64,000 nucleotides of DNA from Paenibacillus harenae DSM 16969 (GCF_000422465.1 NZ_KE383845.1:294241-358240); one strand, 5' to 3'; positions 17,847 to 26,897 are shown, counted from the first letter of the stretch. Translations and numbers: made by a program. The notes: a model not told the origin generated them from the sequence alone.

Positions 17847-19025
17847 TTAACAGAGTTGGCCGACATGAGCTACTGTTCTTGTTAAAATATCATTGCCCAA
17901 AGGCAAATAAACGGTAAATGTCGTACCCTCATCAGGCTGACTCGTAACGCGGATGAACCCGCTATGGGCTTTAACAAAATGATGGGCGATTGATAATCCG
18001 AGCCCCGTTCCGCCTGTATGTCGCGAACGGGCCTTTTCCACGCGATAAAAACGATCGAACAGGTGTGGAAGCTCCTCCGCGGGAATACCGATGCCGGTGT
18101 CAATTATTGAGACACATGCATAGACCGCATTCTGATCCATGACATTATCTTCAATTATGATCGAAATCTTTCCGCCTTCCGGCGTGTAACGGATTGCATT
18201 GGTCAACAAATTGATAAATACCTGCGTGATCCGTCTCGCATCAGCCATTGCTATCACTGGCTTCGTGTTCGATGAGAGGCAGATTGCCAGTCCGTTCTCC
18301 TCAGCCTCCATTTTCACATCATCCACGATTTGTTCAAGTCTCGCCGTCAGATCGAGCGGTTTGCGATCCAATGTTAACCGGCCCGCCTCAGCCAATGACA
18401 AGACATGTAGATCTTCCACCAGCAGGCTCAAGCGGATCACTTCGTCATGAAGTCTAAGCAGCATTTCCGGAGGGATGTCTTGGCCGGCCTGTTGGGCATT
18501 TTCCAATTTTAGCTGCATAACGGACAGCGGCGTGCGAAGCTCGTGAGCAACATCGGCCACCAATCTTCTGCGGGCTTCCTCGGCTTCACGCAGACGAAAC
18601 GTCATATCATTGAACGTTTGGGCGACTTTCCCATACTCATCTTTCGTGTCTACAGCTACTTTGACGTTCAGGTCGCCCTGCGCCACGCGCTCTATGGCGG
18701 CAATAAGCTTTTTGAGCGGGAGGGTCAGCACCCCCGATATCCAAAAACTGAATAACAACCCGATCGCAACAAAAAAGAACAAGCGCACGCCGTGTGTGAC
18801 ATTAAGCAGTGCGCTCAGCCGCATATTATCAAGGAAATAAGATTTAAAGATTTCGATTTGCTCTTCGGGCGTGGCACTTAAATAGTTGGCATCGATTTGT
18901 TCCCTTTGAAATTGATCGATCAGTCCGCCTGTGTAAACTTTCGTTGTAAGGGAGAAAATGATACTTACAATAAGCACGAGAAGTCCCATGTGGGCAAATA
19001 TTTTCATGCGGACCGTCATCTTCAT
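17847..19025 (-). CDS. Sensor histidine kinase (BaeS-like)
   Basis: A 392-residue membrane kinase. TM1 about 9-30, a short extracytoplasmic loop, TM2 about 78-100, HAMP about 100-155, HisKA with phospho-His in VADVAHELRTPLSV, then HATPase_c with the N box (QVFINLLTNAIRYTPEGG), G1 (DTGIGI), F box (LFDRFYRVEKAR) and G2 (GGTGLGLSIAHH). All catalytic boxes are intact. The start overlaps the response-regulator stop (ATGA). The small sensing loop (about 45 residues) gives no hint of the signal; the ruined HMA gene upstream hints at metals, weakly. Confidence 0.88.
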   Translation of the reverse strand: MKMTVRMKIFAHMGLLVLIVSIIFSLTTKVYTGGLIDQFQREQIDANYLSATPEEQIEIFKSYFLDNMRLSALLNVTHGVRLFFFVAIGLLFSFWISGVLTLPLKKLIAAIERVAQGDLNVKVAVDTKDEYGKVAQTFNDMTFRLREAEEARRRLVADVAHELRTPLSVMQLKLENAQQAGQDIPPEMLLRLHDEVIRLSLLVEDLHVLSLAEAGRLTLDRKPLDLTARLEQIVDDVKMEAEENGLAICLSSNTKPVIAMADARRITQVFINLLTNAIRYTPEGGKISIIIEDNVMDQNAVYACVSIIDTGIGIPAEELPHLFDRFYRVEKARSRHTGGTGLGLSIAHHFVKAHSGFIRVTSQPDEGTTFTVYLPLGNDILTRTVAHVGQLC

Positions 19026-19708
19026 GAACGTTCACCGAATCGGTAACCGAAGCCATATACCGTTTGAATATATTGAGGATTGGCAGGATCATCTCCCAGT
19101 TTGCGGCGAAGATTCCGAATATGGGAATCCATCGTTCTTTCGTATCCCATGTACTCATTTTCCAAAGCAGCATTTAACAATTGCAAACGGCTAAATACAA
19201 TGCCGGGACGACCGGCCAGTGTGAACAGAATTTTGAATTCGGTAGGTGTCAATTGGATTTCCTGACCGTCTTTGAATACCTGACATTTGGCCTCGGAAAT
19301 AATCAAGTTGTCTCTTTCCAAGAACATCGGCCTGTCTTCAGGTCCGCGTAAGCGGCGAAGTAAAGCTCGAATGCGAGAAGCGAGCTCGCGCAAGCTGAAC
19401 GGCTTCGTCAAATAATCATCCGCGCCGATTTCCAGACCGACGATTTTATCCGATTCATCCGATCGGGCCGTAACCATAATTATGCCGCAATGCGAGGTTT
19501 GCCTTATTTCGCGACATACGTCGATTCCGCTTTTCTCGGGGAGCATCCAATCAAGCACGACGAGATCAGGCCGTTCAGACAGGGTAATCGTGATCGCTTC
19601 TTTGCCGGTACAGGCGGTCAATACCCGGAACCCTTCACGTTGCAAATAGGTCTGCATCTCCTTCAGCATGCTCGGTTCGTCCTCTACAAGCAACAATTTC
19701 GGTTCCAT
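19022..19708 (-). CDS. OmpR-family response regulator
   Basis: A 228-residue regulator: receiver domain with LLLVEDEPSM acid pocket, phospho-Asp in DLVVLDWMLPEKSG and the KPFSLREL lysine; then a winged helix with LTPTEFKILFTLAGRPG and GYERTMDSHIRNLRRKLGDDP. It pairs with the downstream histidine kinase through a 4-nt overlap. A GTG three codons upstream (19717) is in frame but sits almost on the GGAAAG ribosome binding site, so the ATG at 19708 is chosen. Confidence 0.88.
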   Translation of the reverse strand: MEPKLLLVEDEPSMLKEMQTYLQREGFRVLTACTGKEAITITLSERPDLVVLDWMLPEKSGIDVCREIRQTSHCGIIMVTARSDESDKIVGLEIGADDYLTKPFSLRELASRIRALLRRLRGPEDRPMFLERDNLIISEAKCQVFKDGQEIQLTPTEFKILFTLAGRPGIVFSRLQLLNAALENEYMGYERTMDSHIRNLRRKLGDDPANPQYIQTVYGFGYRFGERS

Positions 19709-19874
19709 TCCAATCACATCTTTCCATTTTAGTCTGCTCCCATTGCGAGAATATACCGCTTACCGAAATTATATCGTGATTTGACAGGTTTTTGAAGAAA
19801 TCCACGTAAAGAGAGGAAGATCTGCATAAGTTCTCGACATTTGTTCTGTAAACTGGCTGTGAAAGGAGAGAGAG

Positions 19875-20112
19875 ATGGCCGCGAAGAACAAGAAGAACAA
19901 TTAAGCTGAAGGATCGGCTACACGGAAACGTAATTTTTGAAAGTGAAGGAATGAACCGCGGATTGTGTGCGATATCGATGGAGAGGACGCTGTTTGAACT
20001 CGGCGCTAAGGGGGTGGCGGATTTATCCAGCAATGAAGTAACAATTGAGTATAACGGAAGCACGATAGCGCTAGTTCAAATTAAAGAAGCTATCGAAGAC
20101 CTTGGATATTAA
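19875..20112 (+). pseudogene. Ruined HMA (CopZ-like) metal chaperone
   Basis: A strong AAGGAGAGAG site precedes an ATG (19875), but that frame stops after nine codons. In the +1 frame an HMA fold reads on: NVIFESEGMNRGLCAISMER, TLFELGAKGVADLSSNEV, TIEYNGSTIALVQIKEAIED, LGY, stop at 20110-20112. The metal motif MxCxxC has become M-N-R-G-L-C, losing its first Cys. An alternative ATG at 19951 would give a 53-residue product without a good ribosome binding site. Copper chaperone origin is inferred from the fold pattern. It lies upstream of, and divergent from, the two-component genes. Confidence 0.6.
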
Positions 20113-20155
20113 AGTGTAGACTAGCACGATGTAAAGCTGAAGTGGAGAGAAGGAT

Positions 20156-20233
20156 ATGAGCGCATGGGTATACTTCACAACGGAACAATATGCAAAGATG
20201 ATGAAGAAGATGGTGCGATTCACTCCGGAATAA
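20156..20233 (+). CDS. Possible 25-residue ORF
   Basis: ATG with GGAGAGAAGGA about 2-7 nt upstream, encoding a short amphipathic, Lys/Met-rich peptide (MSAWVYFTTEQYAKMM... then KKMVRFTPE). It may be a small protein, or the stump of a gene lost with the neighbouring decay. No family is recognised. Confidence 0.3.
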   Translation: MSAWVYFTTEQYAKMMKKMVRFTPE

Positions 20234-20261
20234 CTAAAGGCATTTTAATGGAAAAAAATCG

Positions 20262-20317
20262 ATTGAATTGATTAACAGATTGAATTGATTAACAGATTGA
20301 ATTGATTAACAGATTGA
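20262..20317 (+). repeat. 17-bp tandem repeat, 3.3 copies
   Basis: The unit ATTGAATTGATTAACAG occurs at 20262, 20279 and 20296 without mismatch, with five bases of a fourth copy. It lies between the 25-residue ORF and the DUF6223-like gene. It is not CRISPR-like, since there are no spacers. Confidence 0.9.
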
Positions 20318-20446
20318 GCCTGTGACTCGAACAGGGTGTGACTCCCAAGTTCTGCATATAAAAAAGATTTTAATTTTATCGATAGCGAGGATTCAAAGCT
20401 GATATATATTCAGTTTGCAATAACAACAGAGAGGAGTAATTAACAA

Positions 20447-20851
20447 ATGAAAATGAAGCTAGTTTCATTCGTAATACTTTGTGCATTTCTACTTGTTCCA
20501 ACTATTGCCTCTGCTGAAGCGACCAACGGTAATGTCGTATACGGATTAACCCCCGGGCGACTCTGGGCCACGATGGACGCGGTGGTGGGGCTGATTAGCG
20601 CGGTCATCGGTGGGCTGTCTCTTGCCCGCTCCGCCGGTCGTATCGGCACCGGCTCCGGGCGACGCGGGGCTATCGTGGCCGCGGTGATGGCGCTGATCGT
20701 CATAGTCTACGCTGGGCTGCATCTGGCCAATTTCACCGGTGGTTTCGGCACCGGCAGCGGGCGAGCCGGGGCCATCGTGGCCATCGTGATGGGGGTGACC
20801 GGCATGGTCCTCGCTGGACTAACTCTGGCCCGCTCCCGCCGCACCGGCTGA
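20447..20851 (+). CDS. DUF6223-like small membrane protein, chimeric composition
   Basis: 134 residues: signal peptide about 1-25 (LCAFLLVPTIASAEA), then three hydrophobic Gly/Ala-rich helices (VVGLISAVIGGLSLARSAG, AAVMALIVIVYAGLHLANF, VAIVMGVTGMVLAGLTLARS) separated by near-repeated loops, GRIGTGSGRRGAIVA and GGFGTGSGRAGAIVA. This resembles the DUF6223 proteins I know mainly from actinobacteria. The signal-peptide codons are AT-rich like the surroundings, while 20581-20700 is about 70% G+C by direct count. GAGAGGAG precedes the ATG by about 8 nt. Function unknown. Confidence 0.65.
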   Translation: MKMKLVSFVILCAFLLVPTIASAEATNGNVVYGLTPGRLWATMDAVVGLISAVIGGLSLARSAGRIGTGSGRRGAIVAAVMALIVIVYAGLHLANFTGGFGTGSGRAGAIVAIVMGVTGMVLAGLTLARSRRTG

Positions 20852-21090
20852 CCCGACCATGCTGCCGGGTCAAGTGCCCCCTAATGATCATGAGGCGCTT
20901 GAGAATGAATTTTTGATCTGCGAGGCCTTTTATGTACATCTGGCCGATGAAATAAACTTCAAGCTAAATAAACTTTACATTTATTCCCATCCACTTTGCG
21001 GGTGGTGTCAGCTTCGCTGGTACTACCCCATGCCCATCAAGCTAAGAAGAATCTATACCCCAATTGGAAAATAAGTTCATTGTCTCCGAT
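20852..21090. other. Intergenic stretch without assignable gene
   Basis: The first 30 bases continue the high-GC segment; from about 20880 composition falls back to AT-rich. The open frames here (for example 20859-21074) have no ribosome binding site or recognisable motif. A degraded mobile element is possible but not shown. Confidence 0.4.
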
Positions 21091-21852
21091 CTAGATGGCC
21101 GGCATGACGTTACCGCCGTTAACGGGAATGTAAGCTCCGGTAATAAAGCTGGCTAAATCCGACGCCAAAAAAACTACCGCGTTCGCGATTTCCTGGTCGG
21201 TTCCTCTCCGCTTCAACGGCACGTTCGACGAATAACCGATGTTTTCCTCGGAATGATTAGCGCGGTCGCGATCGCTGATCGTCCATCCCGGCGCAATCTG
21301 ATTGACCGTAATCTGATGCTCGCCAACCTCCTTGGCCAGTACCCGGTAGATTCCGTCCATGCCGCGCTTCCCTGCCGTGTAGGCGGATTGCCCCGGGAAG
21401 TTCTGCATCGCGCATTCCGTATTAATGCCGATAATCCTTCCGCCCTTGCGTTCAATCATTGCAGGCACGAACGCTTTGGCCAAATATACGCTTTGCATGA
21501 CGCAGGATTCGAATTGGCTGACATAATCGGATACCTGCTGCTCCAGTATGCTTGTCCATTGGTATTGAATGACCGCATTCGCCACGACGATATCGACATG
21601 CCCAAGCTCCTGCGAGACCTTCTCTTTCATCCCATAGATTTGTCCCTCATTCGTAATATCGGCTTGCACGGTAATTGCTCTTCTGCCAAGCGCCGTTATT
21701 TCTTGCTGCAGTTCGTTTGCCTTCGCTTCGTTACTATTATAATGAAGTACGATGTTAGCACCGCTTGCTGCCAGCGTACGAGCCATCACGCGGCCCAAAT
21801 CGCCGGTAGATCCGGTAATTAGCGCGGTTTTGTTCGACAAATCGATTTGCAT
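21091..21852 (-). CDS. SDR family oxidoreductase
   Basis: A 253-residue NAD(P)-dependent short-chain dehydrogenase. The Rossmann start is TALITGSTGDLGRVMA, then the VANAVIQYQ strand (equivalent of NNAG), the catalytic YTAGK, and a classical C-terminus (FLASDLASFITGAYIPVNGG). The residue 13 before the catalytic Tyr, normally Ser, is Thr (in GINTECAMQ). An N-terminal basic residue after the glycine motif plus HYNSNEAKA suggests NADP preference. The ATG at 21852 has AGAAGGGTG at 9 nt; earlier ATGs sit on the ribosome binding site. Monocistronic; substrate unknown. Confidence 0.85.
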   Translation of the reverse strand: MQIDLSNKTALITGSTGDLGRVMARTLAASGANIVLHYNSNEAKANELQQEITALGRRAITVQADITNEGQIYGMKEKVSQELGHVDIVVANAVIQYQWTSILEQQVSDYVSQFESCVMQSVYLAKAFVPAMIERKGGRIIGINTECAMQNFPGQSAYTAGKRGMDGIYRVLAKEVGEHQITVNQIAPGWTISDRDRANHSEENIGYSSNVPLKRRGTDQEIANAVVFLASDLASFITGAYIPVNGGNVMPAI

Positions 21853-22002
21853 GCCATCCATCACCCTTCTAATGTGCAAAATTTGTTATCTATATCATTA
21901 TTAGTTATGCTGCCAAAATGTCAACTGTTTTCTTCTTTGCCGGCAACGCAGAAGGGACCGCTTAACAGGTCTATAATAACCTGTCAAACTGCCCCTTCCT
22001 CC

Positions 22003-22881
22003 TTACTCCTTCTCCTCCGGCGGGAGGAGCACGATCCGCCCTTCGCCAAGCTCGACGCGCAGCTTATTGGAGTTTTTCACGCCGATGGAATCCAGGTAGC
22101 TCGAAGGCACCTGCAGACGGCCGGCCTTGTCGAGTACGGCATATTCGACATGCGTACCCTCCTCCTCTTCTTCCTCCAGAGCTGCGAGCTCTTCGGCGTA
22201 CGAGCGCCGGCGCAGCATTTCCGATGATATTTTGCCGTCCCGAATGGCTGCAACGCGGTCTACCTTCTTCGCAAGGTCCGGATCATGCGTAACGATGACG
22301 ACCGTAATGCCGATTGTCCGGTTCAGCTCCCGGAACAGATCTAAGATTTGGTTCGCCATTCGAGAATCTACCGAACCGGTCGGTTCGTCCGCAAGCAGCA
22401 GCTTCGGATGATTCGCCAGCGCAATCGCAACGGCCACCCGCTGCTGCTCGCCGCCGGACAGCTCATAGAGCTTGTTCGACTCCCTGTGGCTGAGTCCTAC
22501 CGCGTCAAGAAGCTCCTTCGCCCGCCAGCGCTTCCGGCTGCCCGTTAACAGAATGGGAAGCTCGACATTCTCAAGCGCGGTCAAGTAGGGAATCAGGTTG
22601 CGCGCATTGTTCTGCCAGACGAAGCCGACGCTCTCCCGCTTATAGCGGACAAAGTCGCGCTCCGTAAATTTCAGCATATCCTTGCCGTCGACCGTCAGCT
22701 TGCCGGCGGTCGGACGGTCCAAGCCGCCCAGCATATTAAGAAGCGTGGACTTCCCGCTGCCGCTGTTGCCGATGATCGCCATCAGCTCGCCGCTCTCGAT
22801 CTGAAGATCGAGACCCTGCAGCGCGAACACTTCCAGATCGGCCGTTTTGTATATTTTGACAAGCCCTTCGCAATAAATCAT
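22003..22881 (-). CDS. ABC transporter ATPase with C-terminal AbrB-like domain
   Basis: 292 residues. Residues 1-225 are a LolD/MacB-type ATPase: Walker A GNSGSGKST (38-46), signature LSGGEQQRVAVA, Walker B LLLADEPTG and the switch His in VIVTHD. After an acidic linker (EELAALEEEEEEG), residues about 246-288 read LDKAGRLQVPSSYLDSIGV and NKLRVELGEGRIVLLP, the pattern of an AbrB/SpoVT swapped-hairpin domain. It starts 3 nt after the large FtsX-type permease gene and is the last gene of a four-gene operon. The tail may give dimerisation or DNA/ligand binding; this is inferred. Confidence 0.85.
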   Translation of the reverse strand: MIYCEGLVKIYKTADLEVFALQGLDLQIESGELMAIIGNSGSGKSTLLNMLGGLDRPTAGKLTVDGKDMLKFTERDFVRYKRESVGFVWQNNARNLIPYLTALENVELPILLTGSRKRWRAKELLDAVGLSHRESNKLYELSGGEQQRVAVAIALANHPKLLLADEPTGSVDSRMANQILDLFRELNRTIGITVVIVTHDPDLAKKVDRVAAIRDGKISSEMLRRRSYAEELAALEEEEEEGTHVEYAVLDKAGRLQVPSSYLDSIGVKNSNKLRVELGEGRIVLLPPEEKE

Positions 22882-22884
22882 CCG

Positions 22885-25764
22885 TCAATCCTCCCCCAGC
22901 TTAATTGCTTGATGAATGCGCAGCCTCGACAGCATATAAGCTAAGATGCCAAGGCCGATCGCCAGCATAAAACCGACCAGTACGTAGATACGCATCATAT
23001 CATCCGCATCGAACATGACCTTGAACGGGGGAACCAGGCTGCTCGGATTAAAGGCGATTTGAAAATTAGGCACATACAGCAGGCTTGCCGCATTCCCGAC
23101 AAGGACACCGATGAGCACCGCTACGCCTGAAGTAAGCACCTGCTCGACGCCCAGCATCCCGATCAGCTGCTTCAGCGATAAGCCGATCGCGCGCAAAATG
23201 CCGTTTTGAAGCGTACGTCCGCGCAGCGACAGCACCCAATACAACAGGAATCCGATAAAGCTGACGAGAATCGAAAGCACGAAGCCCAAGGTCAAAATCC
23301 CGTTTAGCGCCATCAGGAACGGGTCATTCTTCGCTTCAACGAGCTGCTCCCTCGTATTTACAATGCTTGTAATTGGCAGCTCCGACTCGGTCAGCCCCTC
23401 ATAAAACTCCGCCGTTGTCGATTCCGGCTTCAGCTTAATCCATACGTCATACGGCTCCAGCGCAAGCTGCACCTGAATCCGCGGCAAATGGCCGACGATG
23501 AGCATCGGGGCATTGCCCCCGGATTTCTGATCGGTTACATCGACGCTTCCGATTGGAGGATTCGGATTAAAGGTCGGGAAATAATCTATGATACCGTAAA
23601 CCATGAACGGCTGCTGAGGCACATCGCTCCAGCCCACCCATATCGTATCTCCCGCCTTCACTTTCTTCTGATCGGCAAGCGTCTTCGAGATAAGCACCGC
23701 TTGCGAGTCGGATGCGATCAGGTTCAAATAATCATTGATCGGATAATCGAGCAGGCTGTCGCGGAACCAAGTCGTCTCGCCGAATTCATCCGTATCGATC
23801 CCTATCAATGTCGCTGCTCCGTTGCCTTCATTTACGCTGAAGGAAGCCTCCTTCGTAAATACTTTGGCTGCAGCCTCTACGCCTTGTAACGTTTTGAACG
23901 GCTCGAACGCCGGTTCAAGGTAATGGATCACGGTTGGCGTAACCGCCGTTTCCCCTCCGGGAGCACCCGGCGGCGGAGGCGGCGGCGCATCATTGACCCA
24001 CTGCGACTTAAGCACGATATCCGCGCCGTTGCCGTACCGGATCCGATCCTCCGTATTGTTATTGATCGTCCTTGCGGCCGAGGCGCTGAATACGCCGGTC
24101 GCAATCGTCATAATCAGGAAGATCATCAGAAACTGGTACTGCGAGCTTGAGCGGCCGACCTGGATTAGCGTCGCGTACACGGAAGGCGGCCACCATTTCT
24201 TGCCCAGCCAATAAACAAGCCTCAGCACCCATGGATACAGCCTGAGCAGCAGCAGGCCCCCGCCCATAATAAACAATGCGGGCACGACAAACTGCAGCGG
24301 ATCGATATTCAGGTCGGTGGCATTGAGACCCAGGCTTTGCAAATCGGCAAGTCTCTTTCTAAACGTATATAAGCCGTAAATGGCGAGTGCAAGCGCAATA
24401 ACGTCTAGAAACATTTTGTGCCAAAGCGGCGATTTGAGCAGTCTTGCCATCTGCTGCTTATGTCCGACGATGCTTACTCTCGTCGCCATAATGATCGGAA
24501 TGATCATGATCACGAAGCAGATACCGGACGCAATCGCCCCGTAGCGGTAAGCTTCCGCTGTCAGCCGGACAGGCAGGCGTACGCGCTGCACGAACTCGAG
24601 GAACCCGTTCGACGCGCCAAGCACCTCGGTCAGGACTACGCCAAGCAGCGGTCCGATGCCGCATGCTATGGCGCACAGAATAATCCCTTCCACAGCGTAT
24701 GAGGTAATGACCTGCCAGCGCGCCGCGCCGCGGCTTCGCAGCACGGCAATTTCGTTCTTCTGCCGGTCGGCGATCAGATTGGATACCATGAACATGTAGA
24801 AGCCGAGCATAATCAGTACCGGAACATTCAGCGACCACATTAACGTTCGGAGCTGATCCGCGCGGTCCATATACGTCGAGATCGTATCGAGCGCCGGCGT
24901 CTCCGACACGGCCTGGTACATCGTCACTTGGTTCAGCATCACGTTTCGGATCTTATTCGTCGTTTGAATAAAATCTTCAATAAACCTGAGCTCCAGCTTC
25001 GAGTAATCCAGCACGAAGAACCATCCGACCGATGCGATCGGCAAGCGGCTTTCCTGCAGCAGATACTGCTTCGCCAGCTTGTCGTTAATAACGAAGCTTG
25101 CGCTTAGCTCGCTTAAATCCGTATCCTTGAAATACGGGTCGTCATCCAGCTTTTTCTCGAATACGCCTACCGGCTTAAACTTTATTTCCCCGGCAATCTT
25201 CTCGTCTTCAACGACAAATTCCGAATCGATCACCGTCTTGAATTGGATGAGCGACCGCTCTGTCACGAGCACCTCGTATACGCCGTTGACCGGCTGATTC
25301 ACTGCAGGCATTCTGCCGTCAACCAGCTTGATATGGTCCTCAAGCCCGGAGAAGGCGCGCAGCGTCATCGACTTTAACGATGATTTCGATTCCGGATTCG
25401 GATCGTTCGTCGCCCTAATCTTCATCGACTTCGATTGGAAATCGGTTACGAGTTCTTGTACCGGAATTTGAAAGCTGCCCGCAGCTTGATTATGAACGTA
25501 CTTATCCACTCGATCGAAGATTTGGTTCATTTCCTCCGGCGTTTCTTTCGTATAAAACAGTTTATTGTACTGGGAGCCCGGGTAGATGTTCCGATTGGTC
25601 TGCATCTTCTCCAAATCCTTAACCAGCATCCGCGATAGAACGGCTTCCGAGTAAATCGGCATGCTGCTGACCAAAGCGACGGACATGGCCAGGCCGATGA
25701 ATAAGCTGGCTACCAGCCACTTGTTTTGCACCATTTTGCGAATAATCATGACAAATAAAGCCAC
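22885..25764 (-). CDS. Large FtsX-like ABC permease
   Basis: A 959-residue membrane protein with two FtsX-type modules: an N-terminal TM (about 14-36), a long extracytoplasmic domain, a three-helix group near residues 310-430 (with NEIAVLRSRGAARWQV), another group near 465-560, a second extracytoplasmic domain with a Pro-rich segment (APPPPPPGAPGG), and final helices (ILRAIGLSLKQLIGMLGVEQ). The GTG start has GGGAGGG about 8 nt upstream. With two ATPases and an HlyD-type lipoprotein it forms a MacAB-like mechanotransmission system; the likely cargo is a toxic peptide, antibiotic or lipid. Confidence 0.85.
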   Translation of the reverse strand: MALFVMIIRKMVQNKWLVASLFIGLAMSVALVSSMPIYSEAVLSRMLVKDLEKMQTNRNIYPGSQYNKLFYTKETPEEMNQIFDRVDKYVHNQAAGSFQIPVQELVTDFQSKSMKIRATNDPNPESKSSLKSMTLRAFSGLEDHIKLVDGRMPAVNQPVNGVYEVLVTERSLIQFKTVIDSEFVVEDEKIAGEIKFKPVGVFEKKLDDDPYFKDTDLSELSASFVINDKLAKQYLLQESRLPIASVGWFFVLDYSKLELRFIEDFIQTTNKIRNVMLNQVTMYQAVSETPALDTISTYMDRADQLRTLMWSLNVPVLIMLGFYMFMVSNLIADRQKNEIAVLRSRGAARWQVITSYAVEGIILCAIACGIGPLLGVVLTEVLGASNGFLEFVQRVRLPVRLTAEAYRYGAIASGICFVIMIIPIIMATRVSIVGHKQQMARLLKSPLWHKMFLDVIALALAIYGLYTFRKRLADLQSLGLNATDLNIDPLQFVVPALFIMGGGLLLLRLYPWVLRLVYWLGKKWWPPSVYATLIQVGRSSSQYQFLMIFLIMTIATGVFSASAARTINNNTEDRIRYGNGADIVLKSQWVNDAPPPPPPGAPGGETAVTPTVIHYLEPAFEPFKTLQGVEAAAKVFTKEASFSVNEGNGAATLIGIDTDEFGETTWFRDSLLDYPINDYLNLIASDSQAVLISKTLADQKKVKAGDTIWVGWSDVPQQPFMVYGIIDYFPTFNPNPPIGSVDVTDQKSGGNAPMLIVGHLPRIQVQLALEPYDVWIKLKPESTTAEFYEGLTESELPITSIVNTREQLVEAKNDPFLMALNGILTLGFVLSILVSFIGFLLYWVLSLRGRTLQNGILRAIGLSLKQLIGMLGVEQVLTSGVAVLIGVLVGNAASLLYVPNFQIAFNPSSLVPPFKVMFDADDMMRIYVLVGFMLAIGLGILAYMLSRLRIHQAIKLGED

Positions 25765-25862
25765 GCGATAACCCTCCCAAGCGTAAACGGCTGATGGCCG
25801 CAGCGGTCAAAAGCTCGTTTCGCGCCGATACCGCCCTCTGCGCGGACGGCCCGATGCATCCA

Positions 25863-26897
25863 TTATTGCAGCACGACGACCGCGCCTTCTTCCAAGCCCT
25901 TCGTAATTTCGATTTCGGTGGAGCCTTTAATGCCGGTTTCTACGTCGATCTCGCGAATTTTGTTGCCTTCCTCAAGCGTCCTGACGAACGTTCTTCCGAG
26001 AAAATTCCGAACGCCGCTCCGCGGAATCTTGAGCACGTCGGCACGCTGCTGCAAAATAATCTTTACATCCGCAAAAGCGCCGATCGAAGCGCTGCCCGGC
26101 ACCTTCGGCACATCGATATATAATGTCTTCGAATAACGATCCTGCAATTGCGGGTTCATCGTAACCGGCGCCGAAGAAGGCGTCTGCACGACTTTTCCGT
26201 CCAGCTTCTCGGAACCGAGGGTTACCTGTGCCGGGAAGCCGACATCGATGCCGCTGATCTCAGAGCCCGTCTCCACGCGAAGCGCCACCCGAAGCTCCGA
26301 AGGATCGGAGATGATGACAAGCGTCTGGTAAGGCTCGACAAAATCCCCCTCCTCCAAATCCTCGACGAAGGTAACCTGGCCGTTCATGCCGGCAACCAGC
26401 TGCTTGCTGTCGAAGGTTGCCGTCAGCCGTTCCAGCTTCAGATTCTCGATGTCCATCTGAAGCTGGGCGATCTGGATCGCATCGGCGTCTCCGGCGAGCT
26501 TCGCTTGCTTGTATGCCAGCTTGGCCTTCGCGACCGCGAGCTGCTGTTCCTTCAGCTGTATATCCAGCCCGTCTACATTAAGCTGAACGAGAACGTCGCC
26601 CTTCTTTACATCGTTGCCGGAGACGGCGAGCATCTTCGCGATGCGGCCGCCTTGGCCGGTGAACTGGGCAATTTCCGTCCGGGTCGATTCCAGGCTGCCG
26701 CTTCCGTTAATTTCTTGCGCAATCGTCCCTTTCTCTACCGTCACGGTACGGTAATTTTCTTGCGCAGGTTTCACGAGGGGCGGCTTTAAAGACGCCTCTT
26801 CCGAAGGCAGCAGGGAGCAGCCCGTAAGAGAAGCGCCAATCATGAATACAAAAGACCAGCCGAGCATCGATTTAAGCTTGTGCGACAATTTGTCCAT
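25863..26897 (-). CDS. HlyD/MacA-type adaptor lipoprotein
   Basis: About 344 residues. The lipoprotein signal ends at FMIGASLTGCSLLPS. The fold reads as a barrel-sandwich hybrid (GQGGRIAKMLAVSGNDVKKG), a short hairpin (QLAVAKAKLAYKQAKLAGD), the returning lipoyl half (NGQVTFVEDLEEGDFV), a beta-barrel domain and a C-terminal GLEEGAVVVLQ. It is the periplasmic-adaptor counterpart found in Gram-positive MacAB-like exporters. The start is uncertain: ATG at 26897 (26 nt inside the upstream ATPase gene, with GGAGG directly before it) gives the best n-region; ATG at 26909 or 26870 is possible. 98 nt follow to the permease start. Confidence 0.85.
   Translation of the reverse strand: MDKLSHKLKSMLGWSFVFMIGASLTGCSLLPSEEASLKPPLVKPAQENYRTVTVEKGTIAQEINGSGSLESTRTEIAQFTGQGGRIAKMLAVSGNDVKKGDVLVQLNVDGLDIQLKEQQLAVAKAKLAYKQAKLAGDADAIQIAQLQMDIENLKLERLTATFDSKQLVAGMNGQVTFVEDLEEGDFVEPYQTLVIISDPSELRVALRVETGSEISGIDVGFPAQVTLGSEKLDGKVVQTPSSAPVTMNPQLQDRYSKTLYIDVPKVPGSASIGAFADVKIILQQRADVLKIPRSGVRNFLGRTFVRTLEEGNKIREIDVETGIKGSTEIEITKGLEEGAVVVLQ

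Noticed and set aside
20262..20317. Possible CRISPR array
   Set aside because: The 17-bp units are directly adjacent, without spacers, and no cas genes are present.
20859..21074. 71-codon plus-strand ORF after the DUF6223-like gene
   Set aside because: No ribosome binding site, crosses the composition boundary at about 20880, and shows no recognisable domain.
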